Assembly: GCA_034401135.1 (NCBI GenBank) | Contig: JAWZSP010000002.1 | Coordinates: 5,456,001 to 5,520,000, forward strand | DNA from: Volutella citrinella | Taxonomy: Eukaryota; Ascomycota; Sordariomycetes; Hypocreales; Nectriaceae | Length of the DNA: 64,000 nucleotides | Direction: 5' to 3' | In this document: positions 56,561 to 64,000 of the stretch, in pieces | How positions within the stretch are numbered: position 1 is the first letter of the stretch | Layout of the letters: the number at the start of each line of letters is the position of its first letter | Notes under the pieces: model-generated | Database searches by the model: none | What the model was told of the DNA's origin: nothing | The model's input: only the letters and a program-made list of their open reading frames with translations | Made by a program: the position numbers and the translations under genes

Positions 56561-57988
56561 TCATGGTGCTCTGACAGGAGGCTCAATGCTTCCTTCCGAG
56601 GAGGCACGGCCTTTGCTAGTGGTGATTACGCTATGGCTCTGCTCGACCTTGATCCCCTCCCCGTGCGTCCTGTATCCCTGCAGCTCGATCTCGCTCTCGT
56701 TGGGGCCCCAGGCGTCCGTCGACGTGCCGAGCGGCTCATTGATGCGCACGGCGGTGCGGTTGGTGTATACTCTGGCGGTCGAGATGCGGCGCGACTCTGC
56801 GTTGGTCGATGGGCCGCTCTTGCTCCCATAGACGGAGCTCCAGAGGCGTTTCATGAGGGGCCGAAGGGCCATTGACGATACAATGATTTGGCTGACGCTA
56901 AACTCGGTTGTGGCCCAAACGTCTGAAATAAGAGGCGTCGATGATTAGTTTGATAGCTGGGAAGAGAGTCGGGGCATGAGGGGATGGTCATGTTAAGAGT
57001 GACTCACAAAGGCTAATGTCGTTTCCGAGAGTCAGCATTGTACCAAAGCGCCCGGCGGAGACGGCAATGGTAATGATGCCGAGTAGGAAGAGGGCGATAA
57101 GGCTCATGGTCTCATGACGCTTGGCGCTACGGATCTGACTTAGTAGTGGGAACGGAAGTATCAAGACTGCCGTCCTCGGGGGTGGTTGTCAGCTCAAGTC
57201 AATGTGGCCGCGATGAGGCAGAAGCTGATGACTTACGCATGACCTCCGTCGAGAAACAAAACGACCAGTTGAGCCGGAAGAGAAATGGTGAGGTGAAAGT
57301 CGAGCAGGCGTCCGGCTCCAAGGACCTGTGGACCTGAAGTGAGCAATGGGTTTGGGCGGTCAAGTTTGGCAAAAGATGAAGGAGAGAGTATCTGCAGAGT
57401 CACATACCAGTTGACTGATGGGTTGGGCCCACACCAGAACGTATCAACGAAGATGGTCATGATGAAGGCGCTGGCAGTAAAGAAGGTGACAAAATACAGG
57501 GCCCAGCGCAGTGGCCGATCATGCCGTGGCAGTAGGTTAAAGTAGATTGTCAGCATGCTAATCTTGGGGAAGTACAGCCCGGCGTCGAAGAGGTAGTTGG
57601 TCGCGAAGCGAACCTGGTGTCAACTTGTCAGCTTTGTCGTCATCACAAGGGTTTCCACGCTTGGGACAGGGCTATCCGGACCTGCAAGATCTCCACGGAG
57701 GCGACCTTTTCGAAGTCTGACATGTAGCCCTCCCGGTATGTTATTGTGTCGCAGATGACGAGTCCCAGAAGCCAGAGGGCACCCAGAACGAGCCATACTT
57801 CGGACCAGATGAGATTAATCTGACGCCGAGATATTCTGACCCAGATCCGAAGGCCAAGAAATATGTAGGCCAACGTCACGAGGGTCCATTCTGAAGCCTG
57901 GAGAGTGCCAAGGTTAGCCAGGGGGGCTGCGAACTGGACGCAAGCCAGGGGACCGTTGACATACGATGACCGCGAGCGGCGAGATCAT
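56561..57988 (-). CDS. Fungal integral membrane protein with rhodopsin-like fold (PTH11-related)
   Basis: Six exons (57965-57988, 57682-57897, 57408-57613, 57237-57325, 57008-57166, 56561-56922) join in frame to about 351 residues. Several hydrophobic helices are evident. The family landmarks are WSEVWLVLGALW, the FDAGLYFPKISMLTIYFNL helix, WCGPNPSVNWS, then a short LEPDACSTFTS segment, ILPFPLLSQIRSAKR and ITIAVSAGRFGT. A hydrophilic tail of about 90 residues is cytoplasmic. These proteins are plasma-membrane proteins, some acting in surface sensing as PTH11-like receptors. One intron has a weak donor (GTCCGG). Ligand unknown. Confidence 0.8.
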
Positions 57989-59378
57989 GTTGCTTCTTCA
58001 AGGGCTCCTCCCAAGGGTCCGAGGTCGTTGGAGACGGATGCTGCGGCAGAGGGCGTAATGTTCGGAATAGACTTCACCGACGGGGGGGAGGCTGGCCTTT
58101 GATTATCTGTCCACGGCCCGACCAGTGCAAAAAGCTAATGCGTGCCCAGCCTTTTGGATGACCGGTGGCAGCATAGCTCGAAGCTAGCCAGTAGTCGCAG
58201 CTAGGCAGGGCTAGCGTTGCGCATCACTGTGCATCAGCAAACTTAAAAAGGGAGATTAGCCTTCCCGACTAACGCTAAGCAAGCCAGGCTTGCTGCATCA
58301 GCACAACATTTGTTAAGCCGTTGGTTGTCTCTTCATGTCAGGGGGGGGCAATTTTAAAAGGAGAACTGCAGTAGGCCTGCTTGACTCTTACTCAGCAATG
58401 TGGCTCATCGTTCCTGGGTACGTGACTCGCCTGATGCTTTCTAGCCTCGTAGTAGGACGTCGCCGTGTCGGCGGTTATTGTGTGCAGTGCTGTGGGTCTC
58501 AAGCTATCATAGCAAAGTCTTCACTCGGACCTCGACGCGGTCCGTGTCGAAGGCGAGCTTAAACACCACCCCGAACCACGCTCTGGCTGGACAAGGCGTT
58601 CGCGATAGCTTCACACCCAGCAGCTTCCAATTGAGCTGCATCTAGCTGACGGCCTCTGAAGGCAAGTCCGCCAACAGGAAGCGACTGATCAAGCGATTCG
58701 CACATAGGCGGGATTCTCGGCTAATTTTAATAAAAGTTTTAGCTGGCTGGACTGTGCGAGCTTGGTGAGGAAATTCTCAATACCGCGCGGCGCACTGTAG
58801 CACTATTGTGAAGAGAGTAGTGCAGTTAATTGAAGGGAAATGGCTTGCTTGTCTGGAGTCTTGGCTCCTCTTGGCTCTCGGGCGGTGTTCCCCCGATGAT
58901 AGTGGCGCTGCTAGTCAGGGGGACGAGGCCAGGGGGATGAGTCGTGTCTCTTAAGACAGGTGACTTCCACGCCACCGGTATTGTCCAAGGTTCTTGGGTA
59001 ATCTGGGCCTTTAACAAATAGGGCTTGCATCGCGGAGCCAACTGTAGCTGTGAGGCACCGATTGGGGTGTTGTAAGAAGCCCGGTCCTGTCCCGAGCTGA
59101 GCAGGTTAAGAGTTTCGGACAAATTTCTCTTTGTATTAATTCGTATTCTACACTGTGAGGAAATAGCAACCCGTTCTCTCTTATCTCGAGTGACCACATT
59201 AGCCTTCAGCCACAGCTTAGCCACTAAGAAGAGCCCCGTGCAATACTGATAAGACAGCAGTTTGACACAGGTCTAAGAAAATAACCTACCGCTTTAATCC
59301 AGCCTTCAGCTGCTTACACTATACATCTAAAGTAATCGTATCTGCGAGTTTCAAATCTAGGACTCTACTGCAAGTCTC
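57989..59378. other. Gene-poor stretch of 1.4 kb with second repeat copy
   Basis: No gene supported. Several short AGC/GCT-rich phrases (CTAGCC, GCTAGC, AGCCAGGCTTGCT) occur between 58140 and 58300. The second repeat copy is at 59101-59139. It looks like old mobile-element debris, but no terminal repeats or transposase frame can be shown. Confidence 0.35.
59101..59139 (+). repeat. Dispersed repeat, copy 2
   Basis: Matches 56243-56282 with a few substitutions, same orientation. The two copies flank the membrane-protein gene. Confidence 0.5.
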
Positions 59379-60085
59379 TTATTTTATCGCAGCGGTCGCA
59401 GGCGCGGTATCGAGATTTATAGGAGGCACAAAGCTGCATTGGAGTCAGTAGTAGACATGGGGTTGGGTGATTTTCTAGGAAAATGGTAGAGCACAGAAAA
59501 ACGGGGAGTGTTGTGCTAAAGAGAATCATCTCACCATGTATCATGCAAGCACCAGATGACCGTCTTGGGCTCTCCGATCCACTTGAGCTTTTTGACGGCG
59601 AACTCGGCTGCCGACCCGTCATAGGGCCTACCGTCGTGGTTGGCGCGGCCGGCGATACCCACAATGGCGACGTCGGGCGGGAGGATACTGCGCAGCTTCA
59701 GCAGGCCGTGTCGCATGTTCATGGTAATGTCGAGGGTGCTGTAGTAAGGGTTGGCCGACCCCGTGTGGATGTCGGCGGTGCTCGACTCAGCCGCCAGGTC
59801 GCCATCTGGGAACAGGCAATGCAGCGAAGGCCACACATGCACCGAAAGCGCGGCCTTGCTGAAGTCAGGGCCCTTGCGGCGGCCTGGTCCTGGCAGCGGC
59901 GGTGCGTCCGGGAGCTGGGCCTCGTCGCGATCGTGTTTGGTAAAGAGTGGGATACGCTCGCCGCCCGACTCGAAGGATAGAGTTGTTCTGTTGAATAATA
60001 CTAAACGCTCCCCGGTTTTCTTCGTCTGACCTAGCAACCGAGCATCTCTCTCAGGTTGGCCGCCAAAGACACATGCATTATGCAC
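59379..60085 (-). CDS. Unrecognised protein, 3' part; N-terminus not resolved
   Basis: A frame open from a TAG near 60110 down to 59536 can be spliced (GTGAGA donor at 59534, CTGAC branch site, GCAG acceptor) to a short last exon 59379-59433 ending in TAA. The clean intron is the main evidence for a gene. There is no in-frame ATG at the left end; a TTTCCTAG just upstream could be the acceptor of an earlier exon. The protein part contains ALSVHVWPSLHCLFPDGD and DVAIVGIAGRANHDG. No domain is recognised. Confidence 0.4.
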
Positions 60086-60741
60086 AAGGCGGCCTCGGGC
60101 AGGCTAGGAAAGGCAGCTTGCAACGGCAGGTCCAGGCAAAAGTGAGGTTATCGCGATGCCCAGGCTGGCAGCTAATACGCAGGCAGCTTGGTGTTGCAGC
60201 AGTTTGCAACTATTAAGGTAGCAGTGCATAGGGTAGGTGCCCATCGGATCACACATGTAATGTCGCACCCCCTTTGAGCTCCAGTCAGAAGAATTGCGCC
60301 GTGATACTGATGGATTACAGCTTCGGCAACTCGACCTCAACTCGATTCCCTTACCGTTCTCATCGATGGACAGCACACAAGAACATGCGGCATCTCCCAC
60401 GCAGACCTTCTCACTCCCGAACCACGTCCGCTTTGATGCAAACGGCCATGGTCGAATCCCATTACGACTCTGTGCCCGCCCTCTACAAACGAGCTTCCTG
60501 AGCGCCAAGCCCCCACGAAGATGCCTCTGAATCGCTGTTGCGGTGTTGCCCCCGCAAACAGAACGCCGGAACAATCGACGATCAGAACGTTCGAAAAATC
60601 AGAACGTCAAACACGACCTATCTTCCAGAATTGATCCACGAGCGACTGTATTAGCTTGCATGCAATTGGGATGGGATGGGATGGGTGATGGCCATGACCG
60701 ACCCGTGGTAGGCATGTGACTTGTTTTATCGCGGTAACAGC
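60086..60741. other. Intergenic region, no gene seen
   Basis: May include unresolved 5' exons of the minus-strand gene (an open frame runs 60574-60104) and the promoter of the plus-strand gene. Repeated GGGATGGGAT occurs at about 60669-60686. Confidence 0.35.
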
Positions 60742-61278
60742 ATGACGAACTCCAAGCACGGCTCCCGTGACTGCCTTGCACAGAAGAGGATTCAGACAGT
60801 CCAGAAGAAGATCAAAAGACAGGCGTCAAAGGATTCCGCCTACTGGGATCAGTTTACCGAGTTCTTCATGTTGCGCCAAGCTGCCATGTCGCAGATTGGG
60901 CTTAGCAGGTTTCAGAGCGAATGCCCAGAATGCCCAGAAAAGTGGTATGATCAGCAACGGGCTGCCAGGCTTCAAACACAGTTCAACAGCTGGAGACAGT
61001 TTGAGGGCATAGCATGCAACCATGCCAACTGTCTACAGAACCGACTCAGTAGTGGTCGCGAGGCTTTTCTCCGATTCTTCACCACCTCTGACCTTGGCCT
61101 CAACCTTGACCGTAGTATGGGAAGGCGAGACACATCAGACCAGAGCAATATGGTCAAGGCCATGATGGCCAAATACTGCCCAGAGCGCGAGCGCCCAGCG
61201 GACAATTATCGTTGGTGTACAGTCGCACACCAGTGGGGCAGTTGCGACGAAATAAAAGCCGCTCATCTCTATCCATGA
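60742..61278 (+). pseudogene. Truncated HNH-endonuclease-like fungal protein
   Basis: A 178-residue frame from the ATG at 60742. It reads like the N-terminal part of a fungal hypothetical family: an Arg/Lys-rich helix, ECPECPEKWYDQQR, HANCLQNRLSSGREAFLRFF. It ends just inside the WC...KAAHLYP motif that begins the HNH domain (the His should be the first catalytic residue). The rest of the domain is missing: a stop follows at once and then a GATGAG microsatellite (about 61276-61300). Either the gene is broken here or it codes for a short nuclease-less form. Confidence 0.5.
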
Positions 61279-61917
61279 GGATGAGGATGAGGATGATCAT
61301 GGGGAGAAAAGGGAGGCCGATGGGAAGCAGCAGCTGTAATGTCTTGGCTTTGGTATGTGAGCGGTATGTGGGCTGTTAGCATTATGATAGGCACGCGAAT
61401 AAACCCTAAGCCACTACAAACTAATACTAACCAACACCTAGCATTGAGTAAAGAAAAGCAAAATACACCTGCACTTGTCCTTAAGACTACGCAATGCGGC
61501 TGACAGCTGTCAAAGTCCATCTCCTGCAGTTGCACAAGCCGTGGTCTAGGCCCGGGATGAGTACAGGGATGTTCGTAGCCCCTCCTCCCATTGTTACCAG
61601 TCATTGATCGACGCCTCGAATCGCGGCACTTTTAAACAAATTCGCCTGGATCTGAGCATCCTCAGGCGGCATACGGATAATGATGCGGCCGACATCGTCA
61701 AGGGCATTGTGTGCGTGGTGGGGAATTGTGGCTGTGCAGAATACCAGATGTTAGGCTCCAGCATTTTATGAGGCGTGGGGTTGGCTAGCCTACAGCTTAC
61801 ATAGCAGGCCCCACCTTTTGCGGGGTATTGTTTATCTGGCGTGGAAGCCTGAGCGTTTAGCCGGGCAAGCCAATCCTTCATCAGATTCCCACGCTGTCTA
61901 CCGACTTACACGGTGCC
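61279..61917. other. Intergenic region with GATGAG microsatellite
   Basis: Starts with a short GATGAG repeat. No continuing HNH frame was found on reading all three plus frames. The rest presumably is the promoter of the HeLo-like gene. Confidence 0.4.
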
Positions 61918-63256
61918 ATGGATGGTCTCAGTGTTGCCTCTGGTATTGTGGCACTTGTGACATTTGCTGTGCAATCTAGCGATGTGCTCCTGAGCACCGT
62001 CCGAGACTTTCAAAGCCGAGACAAGGCTGTGCGCAAGCTCAAGGAAGAATTAGTCGACCTGAAGTCAGTCCTGTCACTGATTTGGGACGCGATTCACGAA
62101 AACCCTGATATAGAGCTCGAAGCCCTCCGCATCCCTCTATTTCGATGTGGAAAGACGTGCACAGAGTATGGCAGGCTGATCGCCCGATGTACTAAGCACT
62201 CGTCGACTTCGGGCTCCTCGATGCCCAGCGTTCGGGACTGGTTCCAGCTGCGATATCTCAAAGGAGACATCAACGACTTCCGGGAGATGATAACCATATA
62301 CAAAGCCACTATGAACATAGCACTGGCAAAAGCAAACCTGTACGAAATTCTCAATTGTGCTGGGTGCTCCCAATTGGCTAACTGGTGAACACAGCTCCAT
62401 CGTTGCTTCGGTACCGGCCACTGTCCGTGAAGAGCTCAAGGACATGATAGCAGACACCAATGCCGAACTCCACGAACACATAAAGAGTATCGAAGAGAGG
62501 GAACAGAAAATTAAGACTCTCGCTGTTGACAACACTGTTGAATGGCCTACGGATGATCCCGAGTGGGTAGCCTTGTACGAAGAGAAACTTAGTACACAGC
62601 ATGGCTTGGTAATCTGCTCACAGCTATCGTCTCAAATCCAAAAATTGGGGACGATACCCACGGAAGGCCCGGAATTCGCCCAACAGCCTTCAGCACAAAA
62701 ATTCATGACACGGGGCATAGGCGGTGCTCAGGGCCAGATTCGCAACCTTACGTCAGAGCTTCACGCCCATGAGCAGGATATCGATGCAAAAATGCAGAAA
62801 ATGAAATCCAAAAACAGCTTAGCCGAGGATGAGGCGGCTGAGCTTGCTGGATTGCAGGAGGAGAAAGAGAGCACCCGGCAGTGTCTCAATGTCATGGCCC
62901 AAACAGAGGAGAAATTGGACAAACGAGGCTGCAACTACTACGAGGACATCAAGATGGACAAGAACTCGTACAGTTTCACAGTCTCAACTGTCAAGGACCT
63001 TGTCTTTGCACGAAAACTCGACCTAAGGAATAATTCTTACTTTGTGAGCGGGCAAGTAAGCGACGACAGTTTCCAGAAAGCGATTGGGGATCTGACCGAC
63101 CTGGATAAGGAGAGACTTCGTTTAAATGGCAAAAATAACGAAGCCTCCTCTACAACCTTTGTAAATACGAACGAGAAGTTTTCGGATCGATTTGGGCCTG
63201 GATTTAAACTTGCTGCTCCGGACTTGAGCTCAACTCGGCCGCCTGGGTCAAGCTAG
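61918..63256 (+). CDS. HeLo-like N-terminal domain protein with coiled coils
   Basis: Two exons (61918-62339 and 62395-63256; CTAAC branch site in a 55-base intron) give about 427 residues. The start MDGLSVASGIVALVTFAVQ and the RDKAVRKLKEELVDLKSVL helix match the fungal HeLo-like/azaphilone-cluster-L N-terminal domain (PF17111 type), which resembles membrane-active cell-death domains. Residues about 150-320 are charged and coiled-coil (EEREQKIKTL, EDEAAELAGLQEEKE). There is no NACHT, ankyrin or patatin module behind it, so it is not a full STAND protein. Probably cytosolic or membrane-associated; function unknown. Confidence 0.75.
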
Positions 63257-64000
63257 GTACTTGGCAGACAGCTCGAATTGGATATTCAATAAATTTATTA
63301 TTGAAAGGCCTTTAGTAGTGGGCGACTTAAGATCGTTACAGCTTGCTGTATATATATTGTGACAGCTCTTGTGTATGCTTTAAAAACCTGACCGAAGGCA
63401 GCTTACTAATAGGGCGTTGCTCCTCCTGCTCCTCATTCGATTCTATCTTTGTTCGGCGGTACTGGACTATAGCTGATGCAGTTCTAGAACCCCGCACTTT
63501 TGGGTGCGGACTCTTGGACAGACTCGCCCGAGCCGAATCTCCGACTAGCTAAGCAATAAACAAATCCCGCATCGCCGTCCCAACGCAATACGGACTTGAA
63601 AAGTCTAGGGCACTTTGGTAGCCACGAGGAATCTTAGGAGAGGCGACTCCATGTATCCGGCCGTCGATAGGGCCAGGCCACTCGAGAACATCCTTCATAG
63701 CTTCCCTTAAGGCCTCGGGCCAGCCGGAGTATCCGAAAAGTCATCGGTGGAGGGGGCTGTTTCTTCCGGGAGGCTCTGACAAGGGCAAACGGTCACCGAC
63801 GATGACCGGAGACATTAGCCGGGACCGTATGGCAGGATTGGCCGATGCCTGACAGCGCCGTTCCTTAGTGATGTGCACAGAATTGCCAACTGCATCCTAA
63901 AAGTACCAATAGCAACAATAGTTGCGAATCATAAATGACAGCTTAGAGCTCCCCAACACTGCGTCATGTCACTGTAGTGTCCGAGCTTACATTTCAGTTC
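63257..64000. other. Right-end intergenic region, no gene seen
   Basis: No supported frame. Contains a hairpin CCGCAC-N7-GTGCGG near 63491-63509 and an inverted repeat CGGTCA-N7-TGACCG at 63790-63808; neither can be tied to a gene inside the window. Confidence 0.35.

Noticed and set aside
63491..63509. Hairpin CCGCAC-N7-GTGCGG
   Set aside because: Short, without a T run or neighbouring gene; not interpretable as a terminator in a fungal genome.
1..64000. tRNA, rRNA, CRISPR arrays, intact transposons
   Set aside because: Looked for tRNA-like arms, regular spacer repeats, transposase or reverse-transcriptase motifs; none could be supported by eye. A dedicated scan would be needed to exclude small RNA genes.

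Overview
The window is from a filamentous ascomycete (Pezizomycotina, most likely Sordariomycetes). The evidence is the short GT-AG introns of about 45-85 bases with CTGAC/CTAAC-like branch sites, the fungus-only families (Zn(II)2Cys6 factors with a middle homology region, bZIP-DUF3425 factors, HET, HeLo-like, PTH11-like rhodopsin-fold proteins, Dal5-type and sugar-type MFS carriers), and gene-sized spacing. No tRNA, rRNA, CRISPR array or intact transposon was seen. Exon borders below were worked out by hand from splice sites and reading-frame continuity.

Left part (0-21 kb): the 3' end of a secreted cysteine-rich gene, a Zn2Cys6 factor with a decayed C-terminus, a sugar-type MFS permease, two tandem bZIP-DUF3425 regulators, and then an enzyme block: EthD protein, class-C beta-lactamase-like serine hydrolase, HSL-type alpha/beta hydrolase, Baeyer-Villiger monooxygenase, NmrA-like reductase, acyl-CoA ligase (one apparent frameshift) and SDR. 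Alcohol oxidation, ring oxygenation, ester hydrolysis and CoA activation together look like a catabolic route for a cyclic alcohol or ketone. There is no PKS, NRPS or terpene synthase. AP-1-type TGASTCA sites are concentrated in the promoters of this block, next to the two bZIP genes.

Centre (22.7-31.3 kb): a gasdermin-like gene lies tail-to-tail with a DUF7580-like/subtilisin-like protease gene. That protease gene is divergent from a large gene coding for an N-terminal helical region, C2H2-type fingers and a pseudokinase. The first two genes match the known fungal HET-Q1/HET-Q2 (gasdermin/protease) cell-death arrangement. The third is a candidate new partner and is the most interesting object in the window.

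Right-centre (32-52.5 kb): a second metabolic block with aldehyde dehydrogenase, Dal5-family MFS, ketopantoate-reductase-like enzyme, 3-hydroxyisobutyrate-dehydrogenase-like enzyme, cupin and two divergent Zn2Cys6 regulators, with CGG-rich repeats in its promoters. Then come a broken F-box gene, an ACC-deaminase-like PLP enzyme divergent from a monocarboxylate-type MFS (palindromic operators between them), and a third Zn2Cys6 regulator.

Right end (52.8-64 kb): a second self-recognition/cell-death area with an ankyrin-HET protein, a rhodopsin-fold membrane protein, an unrecognised small gene, a truncated HNH-like gene and a HeLo-like-N coiled-coil protein, separated by gene-poor DNA carrying a short dispersed repeat.
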